A stretch of DNA of 13,300 nucleotides from Candidatus Scatosoma pullistercoris (GCA_018714725.1 DVMZ01000085.1:1-13300), one strand, 5' to 3'; numbered from the stretch's first letter, positions 1-6,722 are shown. Numbers and translations are program-made. Notes: generated by a model not told the origin, from the letters alone.

Positions 1-40
1 GAGGGGAAAACGGAGAAGGAACGAGGGGGAATAGAGAGGA

Positions 41-80
41 AAGGCGGGGAAAGGCGGGGAAAGGCGGGGAAAGGCGGGGA
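41..80 (+). repeat. Four exact 10-bp tandem repeats (AAGGCGGGGA), G-quadruplex-like
   Basis: The unit AAGGCGGGGA occurs four times in a row with no mismatch. This sets four GGGG runs (46-49, 56-59, 66-69, 76-79) separated by identical 6-nt loops, which fits the canonical G-quadruplex pattern on the + strand. The array ends about 75 bp upstream of the nadB -35 box. No gene is visible in this stretch. The repeat is certain; quadruplex formation and any regulatory role are inference. Confidence 0.85.
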
Positions 81-97
81 AGGAGAAAGCGATCGGG

Positions 98-145
98 AAA
101 AACCGATAAAAAACGAACAAAACCGATAAAAAAACATAAAACTTT
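98..145 (+). promoter_or_regulatory. A-rich stretch upstream of the nadB promoter (possible UP element)
   Basis: A-tracts dominate this stretch in otherwise GC-rich DNA. The segment AACCGATAAAAAA occurs twice, starting at 101 and 121, exactly 20 bp (two helical turns) apart. It lies directly upstream of the nadB -35 box, where UP elements that bind the RNA polymerase alpha subunit are found. The composition and phasing are seen; the UP-element role is inferred. Confidence 0.4.
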
Positions 146-165
146 ACAAATGTCTTGACAGATGT
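146..165 (+). promoter_or_regulatory. Probable NiaR operator upstream of nadB
   Basis: A 20-bp palindrome, ACA-nn-TGTC-nn-GACA-nn-TGT, in which every specified base is symmetric. NiaR (YrxA) repressors of Firmicutes are known to bind palindromes with TGTC/GACA-type half sites upstream of nad genes, and a niaR homologue closes this same gene cluster at 2746-3273. The palindrome covers the whole -35 hexamer (155-160), so bound repressor would block RNA polymerase. Assignment to NiaR rests on motif resemblance and context. Confidence 0.75.
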
Positions 166-183
166 CAAGAGAAAGAGTATACT
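155..183 (+). promoter_or_regulatory. Sigma-A promoter of nadB-nadC-niaR
   Basis: A perfect -35 TTGACA (155-160), a 17-bp spacer and -10 TATACT (178-183). Transcription should start near 190, only about 20 nt before the preferred nadB start at 212. The -35 is embedded in the NiaR-type palindrome. The promoter also rules out the in-frame TTG at 155 as the protein start. Confidence 0.85.
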
Positions 184-211
184 GGGTGCAATGATACGAC
201 AGAGGCAGAAT

Positions 212-1624
212 ATGGAAATTTGCGATCGATACGACGTCATCATAGCGGGAGCCGGAGCCGCAGGGCTGAACGCCGCTTTATTTTTGCCGCGGAACAAGCG
301 GATATTGCTGGTATGCAAGGAAGGGCCGAAGAGCGCGGATTCCTATCTGGCGCAGGGCGGCATCTGCGTCTTGCGCTGGGACGGGGACCACGACGCTTAT
401 TTCGAGGATACCATGCGCGCGGGACATTATGAAAACGACCCTTTGACCGTGGAGTATATGCTTCGCGGGTCGAGGGAGACGATTGCCGACCTGATGTGCG
501 CGGGCGTGCGGTTTTCGCGGGATAAAGAAGGCGAGCTTTTATATACCCGCGAGGGCGGGCATTCGGTGCTCCGGATTCTGTATCACGACGACCGGACGGG
601 GCGGGAAATCGCTTCCCGGCTGTATGCGCAGGTGCGCCGGCTGTCCAACGTGCACATTTGCCCGTATACTTCGCTGATCGACATTCTCACCGACGGAGAG
701 GAGTGCGAAGGCGCGGTGCTCCGCGACGAAAAGACGGGCGAAGTGAAGGCGACGGCGGCCGATTATGTCATTCTGGCGACCGGGGGCGTGGGCGGACTGT
801 TCCGGTTTTCCACCAACTACCGCGGCCTTACGGGGGACGGCGTGGCGATCTGTCTCAAACACGGGGTGCAGGTAAAAGACGTCGATTATGTCCAGATTCA
901 CCCCACGACGCTGTACACGAAAAAGCGGGGGCGCAGGTTTCTCGTCTCCGAGTCGGTTCGCGGCGAGGGGGCGGTGCTCCTGAACGGAGCCGGGAAGCGG
1001 TTTACGGACGAACTCAAACCCCGCGACGTCGTTTCGGCGGCGATTTATGCCGAAATGGAAAAGGAGGGAAGCGATCATGTCTTTCTCGACCTGCGCACCA
1101 TTCCCCCTGAAAAAGTGCGCGAACATTTTCCCTCCATCGTCCGCCGCTGTGCGCAGGAAGGGTATGACGTGTTTTCCGTGCCCGTTCCCGTCGTGCCGGC
1201 GCAACACTATTTCATGGGCGGCGTGAAGAGCGACGTGGACGGAAGAACCGGCATGCCCCGGCTGTATGCCGTCGGCGAGACGTGCTGCAACGGCGTGCAC
1301 GGGAAAAACCGGCTCGCTTCCAATTCTCTGCTCGAAAGCCTTATTTTTGCCAAGCGCGCCGCGCTCCGGATTGCGAACACCTACCAGCCGCTCGGCGAAA
1401 ATGCGCAAAAACGGGCCATGCAGGGATTTGACGAACGCGATTACCGGGACGAGCGCGCCCTCGCGGAAGAATACGGGAATTTGGTGAAAGAAGAGATGAA
1501 GCGCTCGAAAGCGGCGCGCGAAAAGCAAGCGGAAGCCGGCGGAAACGGGCAGAAAGAGGCGGGTATGCAGCCCGGGCCGGCCGGGCAACGGGCGGCGGAA
1601 GAACGGAACCCGGCGGCGGAATGA
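212..1624 (+). CDS. nadB: L-aspartate oxidase NadB
   Basis: FAD flavoprotein of the cytosol that oxidises L-aspartate to iminoaspartate, the first step of de novo NAD synthesis. Seen: FAD-binding GAGAAG at residues 13-18, SYLAQGG 44-50, TREGGHS 112-118, LATGGVGGLF 188-197, KPRDVVSAAI 269-278, QHYFMGG 331-337 and GKNRLASNSLLE 364-375. These carry the Glu, Arg, His and Arg that correspond to E. coli Glu121, Arg290, His351 and Arg386. The start at 212 is chosen because AGAGG (201-205) sits 6 nt upstream and the start lies just after the predicted transcription start; the in-frame ATG at 191 and TTG at 155 lie at or before that point. The product is 470 aa, against about 530-540 aa in E. coli and B. 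subtilis: the helical C-terminal domain is short and ends in a Gly/Ala/Glu/Pro-rich tail (about 437-470). It is followed 56 nt later by nadC in the same operon. Confidence 0.95.
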   Translation: MEICDRYDVIIAGAGAAGLNAALFLPRNKRILLVCKEGPKSADSYLAQGGICVLRWDGDHDAYFEDTMRAGHYENDPLTVEYMLRGSRETIADLMCAGVRFSRDKEGELLYTREGGHSVLRILYHDDRTGREIASRLYAQVRRLSNVHICPYTSLIDILTDGEECEGAVLRDEKTGEVKATAADYVILATGGVGGLFRFSTNYRGLTGDGVAICLKHGVQVKDVDYVQIHPTTLYTKKRGRRFLVSESVRGEGAVLLNGAGKRFTDELKPRDVVSAAIYAEMEKEGSDHVFLDLRTIPPEKVREHFPSIVRRCAQEGYDVFSVPVPVVPAQHYFMGGVKSDVDGRTGMPRLYAVGETCCNGVHGKNRLASNSLLESLIFAKRAALRIANTYQPLGENAQKRAMQGFDERDYRDERALAEEYGNLVKEEMKRSKAAREKQAEAGGNGQKEAGMQPGPAGQRAAEERNPAAE

Positions 1625-1641
1625 TTGCCGCAAGACGGTGA

Positions 1642-1669
1642 AAATAAGACAAATAAGACGAATAAGGAG
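1642..1669 (+). repeat. 9-bp direct repeat in the nadB-nadC spacer
   Basis: AAATAAGAC is present twice in tandem (1642-1650, 1651-1659), followed by the related GAATAAGGAG that forms the nadC ribosome binding site. It looks like a slippage duplication in the spacer. No function is evident. Confidence 0.7.
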
Positions 1670-1680
1670 AAAAAGAGAGT

Positions 1681-2535
1681 ATGAATCCGATTACGAAAAA
1701 ATTGCAGGCGGACAGGCTGATCGAAATGGCGCTTCGGGAGGACATCACGAGCGAGGACGTTTCCACCAACGCCGTGATGCCGGAGTATCGCAAGGGGAAG
1801 GTGCAGCTTCTGTGCAAGCAGGACGGCGTGATCTGCGGGCTGGACGTGTTTGCGCGCACGTTTGAATTGCTGGATCCGGCGACGGAGACGAAGTTTTTTG
1901 TGCGCGACGGTGACGAAGTGAAAAAGGGAGAGCTGCTCGCCGAAGTGACGGGGGATATCCGGGTGCTCCTTTCGGGCGAGCGGGTGGCGCTCAATTATCT
2001 GCAACGCATGAGCGGGATTGCGACGTATACGCGGGCGATGGCGAAACTGCTGGAAGGGACAAAGACGAAATTGCTGGATACGAGAAAGACCACCCCGAAT
2101 ATGCGGGTGTTTGAGAAGTATTCCGTGCGCGTGGGCGGCGGGAACAATCATCGCTACAACCTGTCCGACGGCGTGTTGCTCAAAGACAATCACATCGGCG
2201 CGGCGGGCGGCGTGGCGGCGGCGGTGAAGGCGGCCAAGGCCTATGCGCCCTTTGTCCGGAAAATCGAAATCGAAGTGGAAACACTCGATCAGCTGAAAGA
2301 AGCGCTGGACGCGGGCGCGGATATCGTCATGCTGGACAATATGCCCCCCGAAGATATGGCGGAAGCGGTCCGGCTGACCAGGGGCAGGGCGGAGACGGAA
2401 TGCTCCGGCAACGTCACGAAAGAGAACATCGCCCGGCTGACAAAGCTCGGCGTCGATTATATTTCGAGCGGCGCGCTGACGCACTCGGCGCCCATTCTCG
2501 ACGTATCGATGAAAAACCTGCATCCTGTGGACTGA
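1681..2535 (+). CDS. nadC: Nicotinate-nucleotide pyrophosphorylase (carboxylating), quinolinate phosphoribosyltransferase NadC
   Basis: Converts quinolinate and PRPP to nicotinate mononucleotide, CO2 and pyrophosphate, the step where de novo NAD synthesis joins the salvage route. At 284 aa it is of normal family length. Seen: LREDITSEDVSTNA 18-31, SGERVALNYLQRMSGIAT 98-115, the substrate-binding DTRKTTP 133-139, NNHRYNLSDGVLLKDNH 155-171 (His157, Arg158, Lys168), EIEVET 196-201, MLDN 217-220 and SGALTHS 263-269. These are the expected N-terminal sandwich and TIM-like barrel motifs, with no key residue missing. The ATG has AAGGAGA (1664-1670) 10 nt upstream. It lies 56 nt after nadB with no terminator between, so it is very likely cotranscribed from the NiaR-controlled promoter. 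Confidence 0.96.
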   Translation: MNPITKKLQADRLIEMALREDITSEDVSTNAVMPEYRKGKVQLLCKQDGVICGLDVFARTFELLDPATETKFFVRDGDEVKKGELLAEVTGDIRVLLSGERVALNYLQRMSGIATYTRAMAKLLEGTKTKLLDTRKTTPNMRVFEKYSVRVGGGNNHRYNLSDGVLLKDNHIGAAGGVAAAVKAAKAYAPFVRKIEIEVETLDQLKEALDAGADIVMLDNMPPEDMAEAVRLTRGRAETECSGNVTKENIARLTKLGVDYISSGALTHSAPILDVSMKNLHPVD

Positions 2536-2624
2536 AAACGCAAAGGTCGGGGCAGGGTTGCGCTGACCTGCATGGCGGCTCGGGTTATGCGCGGCTTTGC
2601 GGAAAGCAAAAAAGAGAAAAAACG

Positions 2625-2656
2625 GCGAAAGGGCAACAGAGCGAAAGGCAACAGGA
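2625..2656 (+). repeat. Imperfect 16-bp tandem repeat between nadC and niaR
   Basis: GCGAAAGGGCAACAGA (2625-2640) is followed at once by GCGAAAGGCAACAGGA (2641-2656), which differs by a one-base shift. The 210-nt spacer 2536-2745 is purine-rich and shows no terminator or convincing promoter, so niaR is probably read from the nadB promoter. Confidence 0.65.
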
Positions 2657-2745
2657 CAAAAGTTTTTTGCGCGGAGAAAACGCGGAAAGGGCTTTCGGCG
2701 GAGAACTTAATCAGACAAAACAAGGGGCCGGAAAGGAGGAAAATC

Positions 2746-3273
2746 ATGGAAGATCAGATCGGCAAAATGGAACGGGAAAAGAGACGGGACAGAATTTTGT
2801 CCGCGCTGGGGGCGGGCAACGAACCGCAGAGCGCCGGGGCGCTCGGCGATCGGTTCGGGGTGTCCCGGCAGGTCATCGTGCAGGACATCGCGCTGTTGCG
2901 GGCGGCGGGCGTTCCGATCGTCTCGACAAACCGGGGATATATCCTCGCTTCGAGGCGGCAGGCGGCGCGGATTTTCAAGGTGCGGCATACGGAAGCGGAA
3001 GTCGGCGAGGAGCTGGAACTCATCGTGTCGCTGGGCGGCGTGGTGAAAAACGTGTTCGTCAATCATCGGGTTTACGGGCATATCGAAGCGGAACTCAACA
3101 TCGAAACGCGCGTGCATGCGGCGGAGTTCGTGCGCAGTCTCGGGGGCGCCAGCCGCCCGTTGATGCTGGTGACGGAGGGATATCATTACCACACCGTCGT
3201 TGCGCCCGATGAAGAGACGCTCGACCGGATCGGTTTTGCTCTGAAAGAGCGCGGGTTTCTCGTCGAACAGTGA
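2746..3273 (+). CDS. niaR: NAD biosynthesis transcriptional repressor NiaR (HTH + 3H domain)
   Basis: Niacin-responsive DNA-binding repressor of NAD synthesis and niacin uptake genes in Firmicutes and Thermotoga. Of 175 aa: residues about 12-70 form a winged HTH_11-type domain (RRDRILSAL, FGVSRQVIVQDIALLR, STNRGYIL). Residues about 77-172 are a 3H domain with KVRHTEAEVGEELELIV, NHRVYGHIEAELNI and GYHYHTVV. His81, Glu89, His147 and His149 match the spacing of the metal-binding His, Glu, His and His known from the T. maritima homologue. The start at 2746 is set by a strong GGAGG (2735-2739); the reading frame extends further upstream but there is Lys/Arg-rich and low-complexity. As last gene of the nad unit it probably represses its own operon through the palindrome at 146-165. 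Target assignment is by family knowledge and context. Confidence 0.9.
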   Translation: MEDQIGKMEREKRRDRILSALGAGNEPQSAGALGDRFGVSRQVIVQDIALLRAAGVPIVSTNRGYILASRRQAARIFKVRHTEAEVGEELELIVSLGGVVKNVFVNHRVYGHIEAELNIETRVHAAEFVRSLGGASRPLMLVTEGYHYHTVVAPDEETLDRIGFALKERGFLVEQ

Positions 3274-3500
3274 GTCTGAGGCGCCCGAAAAAAGCCCGAA
3301 GTGTTAAGAGAGTGTGTGGGGAAAGGGGCGCTGTTTTGAAGTTGCTCGTTGAGGAAAAGGAAAGAGGGCGGCGGGAGAGCGGTCGGCCGGGCTTTATCGC
3401 CGCGGCCGGTCTGCGGGGCGCGGCGTAGGGACGGCTGTAGACCGTATAATATAAGAAGAGGGAAACGCGGTTCGGAAAAGCAAATGCAATCGTATAAAGG

Positions 3501-3537
3501 AGGCCCCTTCCCGCCAAAGGCGGGAAGGGGCCTCTTT
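3501..3537 (+). terminator. Rho-independent terminator after niaR, possibly bidirectional
   Basis: A perfect 15-bp stem with an AAA loop (arms 3501-3515 and 3519-3533), extendable by a few pairs into flanking AAAGG and CTTT. It lies about 225 bp after niaR, between convergent genes. The T-run on each strand is short, so efficiency is uncertain, but the stem is very stable. Confidence 0.75.
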
Positions 3538-3559
3538 ATAAGCGATGGAAAAACTCGTC

Positions 3560-3587
3560 GGGCAAAAGAAAATGCCCCCGAGGGGGC
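3560..3587 (-). terminator. Rho-independent terminator of the PAP2 gene
   Basis: Read on the - strand, a GC stem GCCCCC/GGGGGC (3574-3587) with a tight loop is followed by ATTTTCTTTT. It lies about 60 bp past the stop of the - strand PAP2 gene and fits its terminator. Confidence 0.75.
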
Positions 3588-3648
3588 GGGATTGTCCGAA
3601 AAAACAGGTGCCGCAGAGGAATACGCCGAAGCCGGGGAAACCGGAAAC

Positions 3649-4155
3649 TTACAGAAAGGCAAGCAGGCCGAACAGGGTCCCGAAAACGGCGCCGGCGAAG
3701 AGGTCGGAAGGGTAGTGCAGGCCTGCGGAAAAGCGGAGCCAGCCGAGAAGAGCACCGGCGATCAGCACGAGAATGCCGCCGAAAAGACAATAACGGAGCA
3801 GGACGACGCCGATGACGAACGCCGAAGCGACGTGGCGGCTGGGGAAGGACTGCCCCTGTTTTTTCTTGTCGAGGATAGGCTGAATATCCTCCCGTTCATA
3901 AGGGCGACGGCGGTTGATGAGTTTCCGGAGCAGGGTGACGCAGATCAAGCAGAGCAGAGGAACGGCCAGAATCCGCAGGGCGTCGGCGCCTTCCGGATTG
4001 CGGAGCAGGCGCAGCAGGCAGAGCAGCGCGTATGCGACAAAAACCGCCGCCGTCAGGGCGTGATTGCCGATTTCCAGCGCTTTTTTTGCGGCGGGGTGCG
4101 CGCGGTAAAACGCCGCCTGTTTTTCATAGATTTTTTTGTACAAATCGTAAACCAT
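3649..4155 (-). CDS. PAP2-family membrane phosphatase (BcrC-like undecaprenyl-pyrophosphate or lipid phosphatase)
   Basis: Integral membrane acid phosphatase of the PAP2 superfamily, 168 aa. All three catalytic motifs are visible: C1 as Arg77-x6-Arg84-Pro85 (RKLINRRRPYE), C2 as PSRH at 105-108, with Arg in place of the commoner Gly, and C3 as Arg141-x5-His147-x3-Asp151 (RFSAGLHYPSD). Hydrophobic segments at about 32-50, 58-76, 109-120, 122-140 and 150-168 suggest five membrane spans, with the catalytic motifs at the membrane face. Family members dephosphorylate undecaprenyl pyrophosphate, phosphatidic acid or phosphatidylglycerophosphate; the substrate here cannot be told. The start at 4155 (MVYDLYKK) is the first Met with normal composition; no good ribosome binding site precedes it, so the exact start is uncertain. 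The reading frame extends upstream to 4524, but that part is Arg/Pro/Phe-rich, runs through a 12-bp repeat and a terminator, and is probably not coding. Confidence 0.85.
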   Translation of the reverse strand: MVYDLYKKIYEKQAAFYRAHPAAKKALEIGNHALTAAVFVAYALLCLLRLLRNPEGADALRILAVPLLCLICVTLLRKLINRRRPYEREDIQPILDKKKQGQSFPSRHVASAFVIGVVLLRYCLFGGILVLIAGALLGWLRFSAGLHYPSDLFAGAVFGTLFGLLAFL

Positions 4156-4421
4156 CGGATTGAAAAGAATGCGGGCAAAGCCGCGGAAAGTCTGCCCCCG
4201 AACGGTTGGCGGAATGCGCAAACGGAAAATTTGCAAAACGCGGGGACGGGGAGACGAAGCGGGCAAAAGGAAACGCCTGTTTCCGAAAAAACTTTGCGCC
4301 TCGGAAAAGCCGGAAAGAAGGTCTGAAAGGGCGAAAACGGGCCGAAAAAAGAAGTTAAGCAGGGCGGCAGGGCGAGGAATGGTCCGGGACGGTCGGTTTT
4401 TGCGCCCGCCGGGCGGAAAAG

Positions 4422-4457
4422 GGCAAGAAAAACGGCAAGAAAAACGGCAAGAAAAAC
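4422..4457 (+). repeat. Three exact 12-bp tandem repeats (GGCAAGAAAAAC)
   Basis: GGCAAGAAAAAC at 4422-4433, 4434-4445 and 4446-4457, with no mismatch. On the - strand the last unit supplies the T-rich tail of the neighbouring terminator. The repeat is not a coding period that makes sense in any frame. Confidence 0.85.
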
Positions 4458-4490
4458 GGGGGTTCCCGGAAGGGGGATCCGGGAAACCCC
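4451..4490 (-). terminator. Rho-independent terminator of the EF-G-like gene
   Basis: On the - strand: arm GGGGTTTCCCGGA (complement of 4478-4490), a 7-nt loop, arm TCCGGGAACCCC (complement of 4459-4470, one bulged base), then CG and TTTTT. It lies about 170 bp beyond the stop of the EF-G-like gene and before the PAP2 start. Confidence 0.7.
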
Positions 4491-4658
4491 GTCCGCGCAC
4501 CGCGGCCCGCAAAGGCTTTAACAACCGCGGATTGCAATCTGTTTTATGCCGTCGTCGCCTTTCGGCTTTTCCGGTCCGTTTGCAACGGGTTCCGGATCGG
4601 CTCCGGCCCCTTTCGGAACGGATATGGAAACTTTTCCGGCCCGGGAGGGAGCGCTCTT

Positions 4659-6722
4659 TCAGTCCTTTTTATTGGGGGACTGAGCGGCGACTTTTTCCGC
4701 CAGCATGGGCGGAACTTCTTCGTAGTCGAGGAATTCCGCGACGAACTTGCCGCTGCCGCGGGTGAGGGAGCGGAGTTCGGTGGTGTACGTCTTGATTTCC
4801 GCCTGCGGGACTTCGGCGGCGACGATGGTCAGTTCGCCTTCCGTGGCGGTTCCCATAATCCGGCCGCGGCGCTTGTTGATGTCGCCCATGACGTCGCCGA
4901 GGTAATCGCCCGGAACGGCAATTTTCAGCTTATACACGGGTTCGAGCAGCACGGGAGAGGCGTTTTTGAGCCCCTCTTTGAACGCGAGCGCGGCCGCGGC
5001 TTTGAACGCCATTTCCGAGCTGTCCACTTCGTGATAACTGCCGTCGTAGAGCACGGCTTTGACGCCGGTGACGGGATAGCCCGCGATGGGGCCGGAGGAC
5101 AGGCTTTCGCGCAAGCCCTTTTCGACCGCGGGGAAATACTGTTTGGGGACGGCGCCGCCGACCACTTCTTCTTCAAACACGAAGGGTTCTTCGCAGGGCT
5201 CGAAGCGGATTTTGCAGTGACCGTATTGGCCGTGGCCGCCCGTCTGTTTCTTATATTTGCCTTCGGCGGTGGAAGTGGAGCGGATGGTTTCGCGGTAGGC
5301 GATTTTCGGCTCGGTAAGTCTGACGTCCACGCCGTAGCGGGCTTTGACTTTTTTGGCGAGAATTTCCAGTTGCGTGTCGCCCTGGCCGCCGATGAGAATT
5401 TCGCTTGTCTCCGCGTTCTTTTCGACGGAGAAAGTGTAATCCTCTTCCGCGAGTTTGCTCAGCCCCGCAAACACTTTGTCCTCTTCGCCCTTCTTTTCGG
5501 AAGAAACGGCCATGAAGAGGGTGGGTTTGGGGAAGCGGATGGCGTCGAAGCGGACTTTGGCGGCGGGGTCGCAGAGGGTGTCGCAGGTCGCGGTGACGCC
5601 GAGTTTGTTGACGGCGCCGATATCGCCGGCCGAAAGCTCGTTGACCGGTTCGGTCTTCTTCCCGCGGAGCAGATAAATCTGACCGATGCGCTCTTCCTTT
5701 TCCGCGTTCGCGTTCCACACGGTGGAACCGCTTTTCAGGGTGCCGCGGAACACTTTGAGGTAGCTGAGTTTGCCCGAATAGGGGTCGATCACCGTCTTGA
5801 ACACCTGCGCGGCGAGCGGTTTGTCCGCTTCGGGCAGGATGTTGACGACTTTATCGGCCGCGAGATCGGTGGCGAGGGTGTTCACCCTTTCGTCCGCCTG
5901 CGGCATGTAGGTCACGATTTCGTTGAGCAGGTTGATGACGCCGCGGTTCTGGAGCGCGGAGCCCGCCATGACGGGAATGGTATTGACGGACGCGATGCCC
6001 AGCCGGATGCCGTGGATGGTCTCTTCGCGCGTCAGGTGGCCGGATTCAAAGTACTTGTCGAGCAGCACTTCGTCGTTTTCCGCGGCCGTCTCCATCAGGC
6101 TGTACTGCATTTCCTCCACCTGCGCTTTCAGGTCGTCGGGAATGGGGATTTCCTCTGCGCCCGTCGCGGTGAAACGATAGGCCTTTTCCTGCAACGCGTT
6201 GATGCAGCCCTGCATTTTCCCGTTTTCCATGATGGGAATCTGAATGGGGGCGAGTTTGCCTGCGTATTTCTCTTTCAGCGCCCGGACGGTGCCCCAGTAA
6301 TCCGCGTTTTCCTTATCCATGCCGTTGATGAAGATGATGAGCGGTTTGCCCAGGCGCAGACAGTAGTCCACGACGCTCTCCGCGCCGATGGGAAGCACGC
6401 CGTTGGCGCCGATGACGAGCAGCGCTCCGCTCGCCGCGCGCAATCCCTCGTGGCGCTCCCCTTCAAAATCGTAGAAGCCGGGAAGATCCAGCAGGTTGAT
6501 TTTTACGCCTTTCCACATCAGATAGGCACAAGCGGTGTACATGGACATCTTTTTGGCTTTTTCAAATTCGTCGAAATCGGTCACGGTGGTGCCGTCCGCC
6601 ACTTTGCCCTGACGGTCGGTGGCGCCGCCGTTGAACAGCATGGCTTCGCACAGCGTGGTCTTGCCTTCCCCGCTGTGCCCGATGACCGCAATGTTGCGGA
6701 TATTTTCTCCCGTGATACTCAT
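4659..6722 (-). CDS. Elongation factor G-like translational GTPase
   Basis: A 687-aa full-length EF-G paralogue of the EF-G-like/EF-G-2 class, a cytosolic ribosome-associated GTPase by homology; its role apart from canonical EF-G is not settled. Domain I has the P-loop GHSGEGKTTL (15-24), G3 as DLPGFYDF (79-86) instead of DTPGHVDF, G4 as NGMD (133-136) instead of NKMD, and G5 near AGSAL. The switch I RGxTI motif of true EF-G is absent; the matching stretch reads EKAKKMSMYTA. Domains II-V look intact: YKKQTGGHGQYGHCKI and YHEVDSSEMAF in domain IV, with the tip His, and GDYLGDVMGDINKRRG in domain V. So the catalytic His of G3 is Phe83 and the G4 Lys is Gly. The start ATG (6720-6722) has a ribosome binding site of the form AAAGGGGGGGG 9 nt upstream and a consensus promoter at 6797-6825. 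It is monocistronic, with its own terminator. It is not the housekeeping fusA, which would sit with rpsL/rpsG/tuf. Confidence 0.9.
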   Translation of the reverse strand: MSITGENIRNIAVIGHSGEGKTTLCEAMLFNGGATDRQGKVADGTTVTDFDEFEKAKKMSMYTACAYLMWKGVKINLLDLPGFYDFEGERHEGLRAASGALLVIGANGVLPIGAESVVDYCLRLGKPLIIFINGMDKENADYWGTVRALKEKYAGKLAPIQIPIMENGKMQGCINALQEKAYRFTATGAEEIPIPDDLKAQVEEMQYSLMETAAENDEVLLDKYFESGHLTREETIHGIRLGIASVNTIPVMAGSALQNRGVINLLNEIVTYMPQADERVNTLATDLAADKVVNILPEADKPLAAQVFKTVIDPYSGKLSYLKVFRGTLKSGSTVWNANAEKEERIGQIYLLRGKKTEPVNELSAGDIGAVNKLGVTATCDTLCDPAAKVRFDAIRFPKPTLFMAVSSEKKGEEDKVFAGLSKLAEEDYTFSVEKNAETSEILIGGQGDTQLEILAKKVKARYGVDVRLTEPKIAYRETIRSTSTAEGKYKKQTGGHGQYGHCKIRFEPCEEPFVFEEEVVGGAVPKQYFPAVEKGLRESLSSGPIAGYPVTGVKAVLYDGSYHEVDSSEMAFKAAAALAFKEGLKNASPVLLEPVYKLKIAVPGDYLGDVMGDINKRRGRIMGTATEGELTIVAAEVPQAEIKTYTTELRSLTRGSGKFVAEFLDYEEVPPMLAEKVAAQSPNKKD

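Larger units (their letters stand above)
3274..3648. other. Intergenic region between niaR and the convergent PAP2 gene
   Basis: About 375 bp without a credible gene. It holds two terminator hairpins (3501-3537 and 3560-3587, listed separately). A TATAAT occurs at 3445-3450 but has no -35 partner. The remaining 3274-3490 is GC-rich, and I see no RNA gene or riboswitch fold in it. Confidence 0.6.
4156..4658. other. Gene-free spacer between the EF-G-like and PAP2 genes
   Basis: About 500 bp with no supportable gene on either strand. It contains a triplicated 12-bp repeat (4422-4457), a - strand terminator (4451-4490) and many small CCGG-type inverted repeats between 4560 and 4650. No clear promoter for the - strand PAP2 gene is visible in this GC-rich stretch, although one must exist unless transcription reads through from the EF-G-like gene. 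Confidence 0.6.

Noticed and set aside
41..80. Possible CRISPR array from the regular repeats
   Set aside because: Units are only 10 bp and directly adjacent, with no spacers and no cas genes.
1441..2523. A 360-codon - strand open frame across nadB and nadC
   Set aside because: Antisense to two well-supported genes; Arg/His-rich shadow composition.
3445..3450. TATAAT resembling a -10 box in the niaR-PAP2 spacer
   Set aside because: No -35-like hexamer at 16-18 bp on either strand and no gene for it to serve.
3349..4326. A 325-codon + strand open frame between niaR and the EF-G-like gene
   Set aside because: It runs through two terminators and antisense to the PAP2 gene, which carries all three catalytic motifs.
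4156..4524. N-terminal extension of the PAP2 reading frame
   Set aside because: Low-complexity Arg/Pro/Phe sequence that includes the 12-bp repeat and part of a terminator; PAP2 proteins of this type begin near MVYDLYKK.
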